Origin: Artemia franciscana
Taxonomy: Eukaryota > Arthropoda > Branchiopoda > Anostraca > Artemiidae
Direction: 5' to 3'
Assembly (NCBI RefSeq): GCF_032884065.1
Contig: NC_088867.1
Coordinates: forward strand, 60,082,317 to 60,146,316
DNA length: 64,000 nt
In this document: positions 50,255-62,057 of the stretch, piece after piece
Position numbering within the stretch: the first letter of the stretch is position 1
Layout of the letters: every line of letters starts with the position of its first letter
The notes under the pieces: generated by a model
Seen by the model: the letters and a program-made list of their open reading frames with translations, nothing else
What the model was told of the DNA's origin: nothing
Databases searched by the model: none
Program-made: the position numbers and the translations under genes

Positions 50255-51896
50255 CATAAAGGTGATGACCCTTTATTCTTTTTTTGAGAAATTTGATTAC
50301 ATTTCTAAACTTCAGTTCAGATTTAGAAAAGAGCACTGCACAGATCATCCTATGGCTATTATTGTCCAACATGAGTGATTGTCTTGACTGTGGCGAAACG
50401 CCTGCAACTATATTTTTAGACATACAGAAAGCTTTTGATTCCATTTCTCATCAAATTCTTTTGTATAAGCTTTCGAATGCTGGTATTCGTGGTAATTGCC
50501 TTAGGTTACTTGAATTGTATCTTCATGGGAGGCAGCAGATACTTATATATAATGATGTTAGATCTGACTCTTTACAGCAGTCAGATAAGGTTGGTGTTCC
50601 CCAGGGATCCATATTAGGACCTCTGCTTTTCCTAGTTTACATTAATGATTTGTGTTCAGCTACTGGAGTTTCTTCTATAGACACTCAGTTTGCTGAGGAC
50701 ACTGCAGTAACCGTTTCTGGTAAATCTCGTGAAGAGCTAGTGGTCAATTTAACATCCACATACAATAGATTGTCTACTTGGCTCTCTGATAATAGACTAC
50801 TTCTGAACAGAAAGAAGACGAAGTTTATTGTTTACAGCAGAACGGGTCACAAGTTTCCAGATATAAAATCAGTTTCCCTTTCTGCGAATGAACCTGAGTC
50901 CGTTATTGAAAGGGTTGTATTGATAAGATATTTGGGAGTTGTATTTGATGAGAATTTGTCATGGAAAGAGCAAATTAATCAGGTTAGAGCAAAGTCTGCC
51001 CATGCAGCTGGTATAATGTGCAGACTGAAAAACCTTCTTCCATATTGCGCTCTTAAATCCCTTTACATTTCCCTTGTGCAATCCCATTTTGATTATGCAT
51101 CTATTATTTTTTTGAACACTTTTAAAAGTAATGTTACCCCTTTACAGATTATCAAAATAAAGCAGTTCGTATCCTTAAATCTTTTCTGCCATCGCCATCA
51201 AACTTCCCCTTAAAATCCACAACAGAGACCCTTTTTTCACTTCATAATATTCTTCCTGTTCAGCAAAGTATCCAATTTTTAAGTGTTATGTTTAAGATTA
51301 AGCTTGAACAAGAAAAGCTCCCCAGATATTTTGCATCGATGGGTCTTATTTCTTCTCCTTCATCTTCACAAGTTGAAACCCATGGTAAATATAATCTGCG
51401 GACTCCTAAGGTAGTTACAGAGAGGTCGCGTTTTTGCCTGAGGTATTTGATTCCTCTACATTGGGAAAGATTGAAAAATGAGATTGATTTGAATGTGAGC
51501 ATAGATGCTATAAGACGGAAGTTGAAAAGAGTGCTGATTGAAAGTTATAAATCTAAATAATATGATTTTTTTTTTCTTTTAAGGATGTTTATTATTTTTT
51601 TAAGTATTGGGTTGGTCTCTGGGGTTCACCCATGAGGCCTCCAGATGTCTTATGACTCACTTGGTTTTAAATTGTAAATTTAATTGTGTCTCAGGATGGT
51701 GCGCGGAGGATGGAAGTGGTATCATATTTATTTCTGCCAAGATTGGTTAAAAGAAGTATTTATTTTTTATTTTTGTGCATATTTAGTGTTTCTTAAAGGT
51801 AGCTCAATTGCATTCGAGCTATACTCTCAGCCTTGAGTTACCTAATATTTTGTATATATTGGTTATAATAAAAGAACCTTGAACCTTGACAACCTG
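50255..51896 (+). mobile_element. 5'-truncated CR1/Jockey-like non-LTR retroposon
   Basis: Reverse transcriptase of a non-LTR retrotransposon. It begins abruptly inside the domain (TLYSFFEKF, then LQFRFRKEHCTDH), shifts frame near 50.37 kb, and continues as FLDIQKAFDSISHQILLYKL, VPQGSILGPLLFLVYINDL, FAEDTAV (catalytic box) and WLSDNRLLLNRKKTKFIVYS. A second frameshift near 51.15 kb leads to the C-terminal part ending at 51560 (...IESYKSK). A 3' UTR follows, ending in aataaaagaaccttgaacct with a short repeat tail near 51896. No endonuclease domain is present, so the copy is 5'-truncated. Glu replaces the first catalytic Asp. It lies inside the first visible aPKC intron, opposite in direction to aPKC. 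Confidence 0.9.
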
Positions 51897-52029
51897 CATA
51901 CACTTACACTCTTTTTATTTATTCAAATTGTAAGAGCAGAAGTAGTAATAGTAGTATCCCAAAAGTTTCAACTTTATACCCCTAGATATTCTTGGTATAT
52001 TTCTGAGGTTTATTATTGGCAACCATAAA

Positions 52030-53560
52030 CAAAATGCCTTTTGATTTGTTTTAAAGTAACAATGGGTCAATTGCATAATTGTGGGGGTTTGACATGCCTA
52101 ATATCCCTACAGAAATAGTTGCTGGACTGTTCTACTATGCTGAACAAAATGGCTGTCTCAAAATTTTGACAGGATGTGTTTGGAAAATGAACAGCCTTGA
52201 GAGAAGGGCTGCTTGCCCTCCAATATCTTGTTAGTTCTTTTCCTTTCATTGAAACTCTGAAAGGTTCCCTAAGAATTTCATCTTAATGCCTTTAGCATCA
52301 TCAGTTACATTGACAGTAGTGGTAATATTAAAAGTATAAATATAATGTCTTCTGGCAAATTCAAAATCCCCTGCAACTTACCCTTAAAGGTCTAAATTAA
52401 TAATATAAGTTGTTCTTCAGATATTGCTTTGTCACCTTTTTGAAAGTCCACATGCTCATAATTTGTTTTGATATAGTTCAACATCCACCTATATATTCCT
52501 TGAAAGCTTCACCTTATTACCCTTAGCTTGTGTAGTAGCAATAATTGTAGCAGCATCAGTAGCAATATGTACCAATCATCTTTGGTTCCTTTAACAACCC
52601 CTTCAACACACACTGAAAGTTTCAGCTTAATAAATACCATCAACCATTCCTGAAGCATTTCTGATGTGTCTGCTTGACAACCAGTGTGGGTATAGTGTGT
52701 TTTGATTTAGTTCTATACAGTTTCTATATATTGCAAAATTTTGGCTTTAATATCCTTAGTTCTAATATCAATAGTAGCAGTAGTAGTAGCTATAGCATTA
52801 ATTGTAGTAAGTTTTGGTGGCAGTTCTGGTAATAAAAGTAGTAATAATAGTAACAGTAGTAGTAGTATGAGTAGAAGCAGTAGCACTGGGATGCAAATAT
52901 TTTCTGTTGGTTAGTTGGTAATTATCTATATATAGCATTACTGAAATTTTATATGGCGGCACTTTCTATATAAACCTTATATAACCCCAGGGCATAGCCT
53001 ACAATCCTTGTCCTGAGGGCTGTGTGGGGGGGGGGTTCATGCTCAAAGACATAGTTTCTGGACCTTTCAATTATATTGAACAATATGGCTATCTCAAAAT
53101 TATGATTGGATGTGTTTGTGGAAATGGTGGGCATGGGAGGGGGATTAGTTGCCCTCTAATCACTTTTGACTATTCAAAAGGGCACTAGCCCTTTCAATTT
53201 CCAATCAAATGGGCTCTTTTTGAAGTTTCTACAACAAGAAATGGCCATCTCAAAATTTCTACCAGATGCATTCCCAGAAAATAGGAGGCATGGGAGGATC
53301 CCTCTGAATCTCAAAAAGGGCACAAAAACTTCTGATAAGTAATCTAATAAGCCCCCTCTGAAGTTTATATGATCACCCTTTCCATATAGGCTATACATTA
53401 TATGACCCCAGGGCACAATTTACAATCCTTGCCCTGAGGGCTGTAGGGGGGTTTTCATCCTCAAATACATTGTTTCCAGACCTTTCAACTACAAAAAGAT
53501 ACTGCCTTATTCAATTTCCTATTGAATGAGCCCTTTTCAAAGTTTCTATCCCTTGATATG
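52030..53560 (-). repeat. Dispersed repeat family E (minus copy)
   Basis: Inverted and diverged relative to 1960-3690: taagacctttaagggtaagtt, attttgaatttgccagaaga and the ccctgagggctg phrases. The tag-rich part at 52770-52890 corresponds to the act-rich parts of the plus copy. Confidence 0.6.
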
Positions 53561-54375
53561 AAGTGCCCTGTTCTAAAACTTAAAAAAAATAACAATAATA
53601 AATAATACATTGTACCCACATCACTCTTTATTTAGGAAGAGCTATTGTGCTGCTTGTGATTTAGTGCTAGAACTACACAGGTTCAAGTTTTTGCATACTT
53701 GCAAATTTGTAGCAGTTAACTGCATCCACAGGAAACATGTCAATAAAACGAAAATAGGGTAAACTTGGAGCTTTTTCAGCTATTTTGCAGGGTAGAACTG
53801 CATAATGTCTCACTTCATATTTTTTTTCCAAATATGCTAATTGATTTTTTTGCAATTTTTATTGCAAGTCCTCAAAGGGACCCTTGAGGTTAAACCTTGT
53901 TTGTTATTAATGGTTAGCATAAATTCTGAAAACTACCTTAAAACAACCATAAAGACTTACTTAATTCATTTCTAAGAATGTGTTGCTATACTTTATGACC
54001 CCCTCCTTGATGGCTGAATATACAGTCTACTCTATATTTTCAAACCATTTTTTTTTCAAGACCAACTCTTTTCTTTTCTATTAGTTTATATTGAATCAGT
54101 CAGCAGAAAGAAAAGAGACACGCTATTTTAAAAAATAGATTGAATATTTAAAGTGGGCTGTATAGGCCTACTTATCCATCAGGAGGAAAGGGCATCATGT
54201 ATGGAGGGAGGGAGCACCTTTCTCTAATGTTTTGGTAAAATGGAGCTAGATAAACCTTGGCACAAAGCACCACAAATTTACTGGTTTGAACTTTTGTTCA
54301 TTAAATAGGCAATTATTAAAATAGGAATTTTGACATTACCCAAGCAGGGCAAGAAAACAACAGAAATTTTCTTAC
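53561..54375. other. aPKC intron 1, right end, no feature
   Basis: No exon or structured repeat recognised. Confidence 0.45.
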
Positions 54376-54444
54376 CCATTGAACGCCAATTTTAGTTTAA
54401 CTTCACCAGACTCACTGACATCAAATTCAACAGCTGGAGGCATC
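54376..54444 (-). CDS. aPKC: aPKC coding exon 1: start codon and first strand of PB1 domain
   Basis: First coding exon of atypical protein kinase C, the polarity kinase that works with Par6 and Par3. Seen: a 3' splice acceptor (ttttag) one base before an ATG at 54443-54441, 22 codons, then the donor gtaaga after a split Gly codon (GG|G). The reading MPPAVEFDVSESG is followed by a basic strand (EVKLKLAFNG) that matches beta-1 of the aPKC PB1 domain, whose lysine belongs to the type I/II interaction surface. The short N-terminal leader is like that of animal aPKCs. The acceptor directly before the ATG suggests that at least one noncoding 5' exon lies further right; I could not identify it. The phase fits the next exon at 45118-45239 exactly. 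The start codon is the likeliest one, not proven. Confidence 0.88.
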
Positions 54445-55254
54445 CTAAAAGGTGCCAGAAGAAGCCTTTTTTGTATAAAAAAAATAAATAAGGTGGAATT
54501 TTTATTTTTGTTTTGACAGGAATAAGTTGTTAAGGCTAAATTAGATGGCACTGTATAGGCGGGCTGTCTGATTTTTAGATAGCTCTGTAAGTCCACCAAG
54601 TTTATTTTCATGGGAGTAAAATTCCAGAAATTTTCTAAGGAGAGGGGTAGAAAGTAGTTTATAAAAGTGATTTTTCCGTAGAACGTTGCAGTTTTTCAAA
54701 TATTATGCTAATTTAATGTGTATGCACCCTTCTGGGTGGTAAAATCCTAGGGGTGTGGCAGTGGCAGTTCTAGGCCTGGCCAAGCGGGGTAGCTGCCCCC
54801 CCCCGTTTATCTGAATTAATTATTTTTATTTAATACTTTTAAACTCCCATGGAATACGTTTCCCCCTAGATTACGAGGCATAAAACAGCGACTGGGATAT
54901 GACAGTGTTGGAAAAGCCCTATGAGCATGTGCAGTGAAATAAATTATTAGAACTATTGAACTACCAAATGTGTTTTTACAAGAGTACTTTAAGCACATTC
55001 ACAAGAACTTTTTGGGGTGTTTGATTGTTTAAGGGTGCTTAACAATTAAAATACTTTTCGTCACAACTTCTCTAAAGAATTCCATAAATAGAACTTTTGG
55101 TGTCTTAAAAACAGAGTTTTAGGAATACATAGTGAAAATTATAAATTTAGCGAAGATGAAATATTAACAGAGGGATGGAGAGAGGATTTCTATCGGCAGG
55201 AATTTCTGGGGGTATTATCCTTAACAGGAGCTCTAGGGGAGTACACTGAGCACC

Positions 55255-55480
55255 AATGAAGGAAAAATTGAGATGACTTGGATACGTCCTACGGATGACA
55301 GATTGCCAAAGATTGTATTGTTTTTGGCCACCCATCTTGGGCCGAAAGAAAAACAGATCGTCCCGAATGGGTTAGATTTTACTGAGAAGGGTAAGGAGTG
55401 GAGCTTTCAACAATTGGTCTGGAGGTGGAGCGCGTACAACTTTGTTGGTCTGCTATAGTGAGTGACTAGTAGTAGCAGCA
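55255..55480 (+). mobile_element. Degenerate copy of the same retroposon tail
   Basis: Contains a degenerate version of the R-W-x-G-H tail (TWIRPTDDRLPKIVLFLATHLG) and ends in tagtagtagcagcag-like repeats. It matches the fragment at 43.9-44.3 kb by protein pattern and 3' tail, but lacks several conserved residues. Confidence 0.6.
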
Positions 55481-55727
55481 GTATATCCCTATAATAAACT
55501 TTTATTTAAAGAAAAATCCATTGCTTATCTTTTTTTTTACATATAGTGCGTCTTTGATGGCAAATATTAGTCACAAATGTATCCAGTGTAACTAAAAATA
55601 AGGTTACACTTGAATTTTAACATATTACCAATGTTGATGGAGACGATAAAATGATGTGGCATCATACTCTAATATCGGAACCGGTGGAACCGCTGAAAAT
55701 TACCAGCTTTAGTAATATCCATTTTAT

Positions 55728-55900
55728 GGCCTTTTAGCCAGCAAGTGTAATGAGACTAGGGGCCAGCCATCCTTTGTTTTCCAATACCCTTCTTGTTTAC
55801 CTTCCCCGGATGTCTTCGGGTATCCATTTAGAGCTGGGTGGACTCTGGCTGAGCCTAAAGAGTCATGACGCTGACCCTTGTTCCAAACCAAACTCCTCTT
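55728..55900 (-). mobile_element. SINE body, minus copy
   Basis: The minus strand reads cccagctctaaatgg, ggggaaggtaaacaagaagg and aaaggatggctggcccc, matching 62150-62300 in order. The tRNA-derived head is missing. Confidence 0.72.
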
Positions 55901-56337
55901 GTAGAAAATAATGAGCATAATGGTTCTGAAATGAAATATGGTCTGGTTGATATGCAAAATAGCCATTGTTGAGTATTTGGGGAGTCTGAGTCTCCCAAAC
56001 CTTCCGGCCTATGTATATTTGTGTTGACACCCCCTCTACCTCCCCACGGGTAGTTGGTGAGAGTGCTTACATGAAGTTGGAATCACTAGAAAAATTGGCC
56101 TGGGCTATTTAAGTTATGATTCTCTGAAATCGCTGAAAAATCACATGAAAGTAAAAAAAAATCTCACACTAAATCAAACAAGGCTGCATACTTTCCCTAA
56201 TCCTTTTGATGATCCTAAAAAGCTTTTTAAACACCATCTCCTCACCAAAATTTTTTTGTAACCCCCCTCTCGGAATTGTGTGTATTCCGTATAGCCTAAG
56301 GCACATTTAACAGAAATGTAAGTCTAAACATACTATT

Positions 56338-56425
56338 ATGAAAACGAACAGAAATTACTTCGTATATGAAAGGGGCTGCTTCCTCATCATCGCCCTGCTC
56401 TTTACCCTTCTAAATAACATTTTTT
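56338..56425. mobile_element. Half of a family B MITE-like element
   Basis: Reads aaaacgaacagaaattactt, cgtatatgaaaggggctgct and ctgctctttaccctt, the left arm only. Confidence 0.65.
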
Positions 56426-57352
56426 AATCATAGCCATTGTGTTTATGCCACTTAAAACTATTTTTTAAAGAGCAACGTATGAATGAATTAAGAAGAGTTT
56501 CCGTATTTATGACAGGTTATTCTAAATTGAAATTTTGGCTCTAAGATTTTTTTTTCTTTCATGCAATATTTTGGCACGTTACTTTTAAGGTCTGTTGAAA
56601 ATAAAAATAAAAGTTTGTGGGAGTTTGTCACCTCTCTCATTAATCCGCACTAGTGTGCTAAGTTTCCAGACTGTCGTCACTTAGCCTGTTGTCCAGATCA
56701 CTGTAATGTGGGCGATCCCGAACGTCAAACATGTTAACACGTAACGGCCTAACCATCTCAATTGAAATCTGATTTTCCTCTAGAGATTTCTCACTTTTAA
56801 AAAAAAAATGAAGGTTTGATAGTGTTCAACAACTATAAGGAGCATTAAAAATAACTATTTAACTGAATAAAAGTGGACCACTGGTTGATTCAGTATTAAA
56901 TTTGAAGCCGCCACAAGAAGAATGTGCTCGATTGCTCTTCCTAGTCAAAGTAGTGAGGCACAAATCAAGCGTTAAAGAACAAAATGTCAAGATGGTCTGT
57001 CGATTCTGCACTGCTAGAAACACAGACTATCGTCTGTTAATATAACTGCTGATGCTTTAAAATTGAACAACAATCGTCATCTCTGTCAAACATAAAATAT
57101 GTCAGCATTGTACTATTTTGTGCTGTGGGTATAAATATGAATCAGACACTCCAGTCTCATGGTGACATGTTTTATGAAACAAACAGATCTTAGTAATTCT
57201 ATTCATAACGAAATTTTACGAATATCCAAATTTGCATACCGTTAATGTGAGTCAATCAGATTTTCTGACTTTTTTTCAATTACCTTAAATCGCAGGTCCA
57301 GCAAGATAAGGTGGTGTAGCCTCGTGTGGAACACCTCGATGGTGTGGCATGA

Positions 57353-57905
57353 CTATGGTTGGGCATTCCAGGTCAGCCTACATTCTGTATTGGCCCAGTC
57401 CTGATCAACTCCTATCTTGAACACATCTATGGTTTGGGACTGGATGATGGCTTCGATAAGGTTGTTCCAGTGAGGGACGGCGCGTACTGAGAAGAAGTGC
57501 CGGCACTTTCGTCGATGGCAACAGAAGACTTGCAGCTTCTTTGTGCGACCTCTTGTCATACTTGTGAGGGATGAGGATAAAACTTGGCTTGAAAGATCGT
57601 TTACTAGCAGTTTAGAGTGGGGAGTTTGAGGGACACAAGGCGTTCCTCATACGGCTTGTCTCGCAAAGTTGGTATGATGTTCTTTGCTCGCCTTCGGACG
57701 CTCTTGAGTGTTTTAACGTCCATTTTGTAATGGAGAGGCACTAGGGTCATTCCAAGTTCCAGGTGTGGACTTACAATAGCCTTGTACAACTTCTTGACTA
57801 CACAAGGCTTCTTGGTGGTAAACGTTCTTTTTATAAGCCATAGGGCTCAGTTTGCTTTGGCAACCTGAGCTCGTGTGTGGCGGTGGAACCTGAGTTCGTC
57901 ATCGA
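57353..57905 (-). pseudogene. Fragment of a non-LTR retroposon reverse transcriptase (C-terminal part)
   Basis: Minus-strand remnant of the C-terminal region of a CR1/Jockey-like reverse transcriptase. Seen in order: LRFHRHTRAQVAKAN, a stop, ALWLIKRTF, KLYKAIVSPHLELG, LKSVRRRAKNIIPTLRD, YEERLVSLKLPTL, then in another frame RHFFSVRAVPHWNNLIEAII and the terminal F...D..W. These match the post-catalytic segment of such elements (typically LYKSLVRPHLEYG, SVQRRATK.I, YEERL..L.LPTL). The catalytic box is missing. Frameshifts and stops make it a dead fragment. It is a different family from the copy at 50.3 kb. Confidence 0.85.
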
Positions 57906-57994
57906 CAATATGATGGATTTTTCAAGCCAATTGGCTGGAAAATTGCATCTGATTGGCTCGGATCCGGTATCCGCAAAATTTGGTAAATTTCGCT

Positions 57995-58163
57995 ATGAGT
58001 GCGACAAAAATCCATGTTGAAAACCCAAAATGTTTGAAATGTGAAAGCGTGATTTCAGGGATCGTAGAAGAAAAAGACTGCAGTCGATTTGCAGCTTTGA
58101 TGCAAAACGAAAATAATAAGAGAAGGATGTCTATAGCCATCTTCATAAGCAATAGGATTCAGA
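57995..58163 (+). CDS. Candidate first coding exon of an unknown gene (Cys-x2-Cys)
   Basis: Open frame with ATG at 57995, 56 codons, then a donor-like A|gtatgt. The reading begins MSATKIHVENPKCLKCES and later has KDCSRFAALMQNENNKRR, then MSIAIFISNRIQ. Composition is protein-like, and a C-x-x-C pair could begin a zinc-binding domain such as ZAD, but the matching second Cys pair would have to be in a later exon that I did not find. If not spliced, the frame ends at 58171. It is close to a retroposon fragment but not part of it. Function unknown; weak support. Confidence 0.3.
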
Positions 58164-58340
58164 GTATGTAATTTTTTTTAATTAAATTGTTTTAACAGGG
58201 GTAGGCCAGGCTCTATTTCTTTAATGTCTTTAAAGCAAAGTTTGGGCATAGAGTCCTTGAAAGCATAGAGTCCTTGAAACAGATCTCAAGCTCCTAATAG
58301 TCACTTTTCACAAAGGTTAACAACAACTTAATTTTTGTTG

Positions 58341-58735
58341 GTAAAATTCTGCTTTAGCTACTTTGGCTATCTTGGAAAGGGGTTAGGGTAAAATTCTAGT
58401 TGATTAACTTTTGGCTATCTTGGAAAGGGGTTCAGTTAGGAAAATGAAACTTTCAGGGACAGGTTTCCATGCTAGAGTATGTCATGGGAAGGTATTTTGT
58501 AGTACCTACCTCAAATCCTTCTCCCTCTAGAGGTCCTTACCTTTGATAACCTTTAAAAATCTGTGTGTTATAAAAGTGAAACCTTGCAAAATAGATAATA
58601 AAGCACAACAAAATTGTTTTCAGCTTCACAACTTTGCTCAATCCTATTTACATTTAATCATAGGCTAGTACATTTCCTAAATTTTGAAAAAAAAGCCCAT
58701 TGATGTATGGGAGTTGTATTTTTCAGAACTAAAGC
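58341..58735 (+). repeat. Dispersed repeat shared with 13109-13870
   Basis: Second copy of that repeat. Here the piece gctatcttggaaaggggtt is duplicated at 58368 and 58412. Confidence 0.82.
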
Positions 58736-60394
58736 CTAAGAAAAAGAAACTGATAACTGAAGAATAAGGTAAAATGTTGTTTTGTCAAAATTTCAATAGG
58801 TAATAGACCTGTCAAGTAGGTAAATTTCAGGACCTTCTAGAACGCGCCACCCCAACAGTTTTTTTAGTTTTTTAGCTTTTTTATTTTTTTTATTAGTTTT
58901 TAGTTTTTTTTTGTAGTTTTTGCCTTTTTTTAGTTTTTTCAGTTTTGACGTCACCTGATCCAGTTTTTTCAGGTGACGTCACCTGATCCATCCACAGATC
59001 CACAGACAACTTATTTTTATATATATAGATGCAGTGGTAGCTGCAACCTAGTAAACAACAATCCTCTGGCCATAGTAACCAAAATAAAAAAACTGATTCA
59101 AGAAAAGTCATTGCTAAAAAATACTGAACTGAAAGAAATCCAGGAGTGGTAACTGTTATTTACTTTCAGTATTATATAAAAAAATCAGTATAAAAGTATT
59201 ATACAATTTTCCTTTCAGTATTAAAAAAAAATGATTAAAACCTCTGAAAATGGCCTCAGATTGAAAAGTACATCACCATAATAGCCATGTTTAAAACCCT
59301 TTATTATAGGTTCATAGGCTCCTCTCCAAAACCAGAAACTAACAGCATCATTAAATCTCCATTTTTGTCATCCCCGTGCCCTTAGGTAGTATTAGACTGC
59401 CCTACTTATGCAATGCCTCATGGCATATTGCTCTGGGTCTACACTACAAAGTGTAAGGTTTTGAGTTCAAGTCTTGTACTTGAACTTTTTTTCAAATGGT
59501 GTTATAGCAAGTAAGACATGGGCAGGTTACTTTCTTCAGCAGTAAAGTACTCTCCCATCATCAATCAAAATGAAACTATGAAAGAAGAATGTTGTTTCAA
59601 GTTATGAAAGTTATCTCAAAAACCAGGGAGAGCTGGAAAAAAGAGAAGAAGAATGATGGAAGCTTACAGAACAAAAAAGAAAATACCCAGTGAACGTTTT
59701 TCCAGCAAGCAAACAATAGATGCTCTTAAAGGTGATCACAATAAAAAAAAAAGCTGCTGGACATAAGGAGCAAACTACTGACAAAATGTTTGAAAAATCT
59801 AGAAATTGGCTGAAAATGGGGATTGAGCAAAAAGATATGATTGAAATTCAGCCTACACAAACCTTTTGGGACAGTTCTCTTGCACACCAAACATAAAAGG
59901 GAATCAGTAACTCTTGAAAGTACTCTGGTGCTTATATACAGAAATAAAGGCAGTTGGTGGTAACCGCATTTTTGAAGGTCTAGAGAAAGCAAAGCCATTA
60001 GAACACCAAAAAAAAAAAACAAAAAAACAAGTGATTTTGAAATGCCATAGTGTTGTGATGGTTTTCTAGTTATTTATCAAAATAGTTATTTGTTTATTTT
60101 TCAAATGTTTGTACCTTTGTTGTTGAAAACCAAGAAAAAAAAAGAAACCTAAGAAGATCCATATAAAAAGTCAAGAGGTTAGATCCTCTTGATATTTTCC
60201 ATGTCTTTCCAAAAGATGATGACACCCTGCATTGATGACTGTCTAGGTTTCAGATTTATGAAGTAAGGTAGTGAGATATCAGATTGAATACTGAGTGCAT
60301 CATTTTGTATTGTCCCTTTTTCTAGCAAAAAAGTCCCTATATTCGACTCCTTGAACCTGTGGCAGCTCTGCCATGTGACAGACTGTATAAAAAT
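58736..60394. other. No recognised gene; local simple sequence
   Basis: Tttttagttt-type low complexity at 58860-58945 and a repeated gacgtcacctgatcca at 58947 and 58976. Confidence 0.45.
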
Positions 60395-60618
60395 AGGGCT
60401 ATAATGAGAGAAATGATGAGTTGGCTAGGACACATTCCGCAAATGGAGGATGACAGATTGCCAAAGATTGTCCTTATCAGCAAATCATTTTGTGCCAAAC
60501 AAAAAGCAGGTTTTCCCTGACTGGGGTGGGAGGAAGCTCTAAGGATGGATATAAGGGAAATTGGAACTTCCTGGAAAGGTGTAAAGATGGAGGCTTTGAA
60601 TAGACTGGTATAGAGAAG
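60395..60618 (+). mobile_element. Degenerate copy of the same retroposon tail
   Basis: Reads MSWLGHIPQMEDDRLPKIVL and later IREIGTSWKGVKMEALNRLV, the same tail as at 43.9-44.3 kb, with at least one stop between them. It is 3'-cut, without a clear trinucleotide tail. Confidence 0.7.
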
Positions 60619-62057
60619 CATACAGGGCTGGATTTAAAGCTTTGATGCTTCTAGGCCCAAGTGTTTTGCTGCTCCATTTTTGCAAGATTCTCTGGGAAAT
60701 CCCTGAAAACTCAAGGATAGTGGAAGCACTGACCAGAATGGAACTTATGGGTCAAAAGTAATGAAAGAGCAAGATGATACTAAACTATTAGCTACCATTT
60801 TTGGGGGATACCCCTCCCCCAATGAAAATCCTGGACACAGCCCTGACCCCAACATATTTCAAAGTTTAGTTACTGGTTTATTTTCAGCATACAGTCAGCA
60901 ATATTGTTGCTTTGGTCTTGTGTGTTTTGCACCCCACTTTGCTCTCAGACTGCCTATGAGAGAATTAGTACTTGCAGTTTGCCAAAAAATGAGGGTTATA
61001 AGCTGATAAAAAATGGCCATTTTTGGAAATTTCTCTCACCAGGTGATGTTCTGATTAGGGTGTAAAAAATAAGTTTATGGTAAATTATTTGTTTGATTGG
61101 ATATTAGATATTTTATACACATATGCTATTATGGAGAAAAGGTAATTTGGCTCCTTGAACGAAAAAGGTTGCCAATCACTGTACTATGGGTATGCACCTG
61201 CACACCCAGTTAGGGTCTATGCAGGAACTTCACGTATGGGAGAAGGGGAGATGCCCCCCCCCCAATGTTTTGGACATTCGGTAAAAGAAATGAGTCGGTA
61301 GAATCGTTGTGCGAAACGCCTCGATTTTTCTGGCGTTGCCAAAAATTTTTGTTTGGTTAAATAAAGACCACGAAAATACTGACATGTCATCTACACATAA
61401 ATCTTTAACTTGGCTGGTAAACGCGGCAGTTCTAGCAACTTCTGACGTGATTTTAAGACGGTGCCACAATTTTTCATTTAGTCAAATAAGAAACATGAAA
61501 ATAGTTACATAACATATGCCGAAATCTTAATCACGGTCGGTAAATGTGGTGATTTTACTGACTTATGCCGTGGTTTTACGTACCGTGTTCAAAACAGGCA
61601 TTATGCTAATTATCGATGAAAATCAGTCGGTAAAAATGACAAGCCAGTCGGTAAAATCCCGTACTCTCCCAAAACATTTTGGCTAGTAACGATCCTGGGT
61701 CTATGGAAGGTATTTTGAGGCCTCTACCTTTACCCCGCTTTTATAGCCCATACCTTTGCCCTTCTTTTCAAGAGCACATCGAAATGAATAATTGGAAATC
61801 AGAGGTACTCTTGACAATTCCTATCTCAATTTCACCCCAGATTTAAAGTGTTCTTATGGGTTTATATCCAAGAAAAATTGGTTTATAATCTGTTAGCAAT
61901 ATTGCTGCTTTATTATTGCATATATCACACTCCTTTGTGCTATTGAACTGCTTAAGGGAGAATTTGTAACTGTAGTGTGTCGAAAATGAGAGAAGTTAAC
62001 CCAAGGACGAAGTTTGAGGAATAGGCTTCAACTGCCAGGCGTAGTAGTCCCACATGT
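60619..62057. other. No recognised feature
   Basis: No exon pattern recognised on either strand. Confidence 0.4.

Larger units (their letters stand above)
25774..54444 (-). other. aPKC: aPKC gene span in this window (5' part, partial)
   Basis: Visible span of the atypical PKC gene: five coding exons totalling 418 bases spread over 28.7 kb, with introns of about 9.1, 4.1, 9.6 and 5.5 kb. All splice sites obey GT-AG and every junction is in phase. The encoded 139 residues cover PB1 (about 14-95), linker (95-111), pseudosubstrate (112-125) and the start of C1. aPKC is a cytosolic and cortical Ser/Thr kinase of the Par polarity complex; PB1 binds Par6 and C1 lacks diacylglycerol response in the family. 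The gene is incomplete at its 3' end here. Its introns are full of repeats, including the exon-fragment array, a minisatellite and retroposons. Confidence 0.9.

Noticed and set aside
59590..59760. Basic plus-strand reading (GKKRRRMMEAYRTKKK)
   Set aside because: A stop just upstream, no clear acceptor, no family resemblance; probably chance in A-rich DNA.
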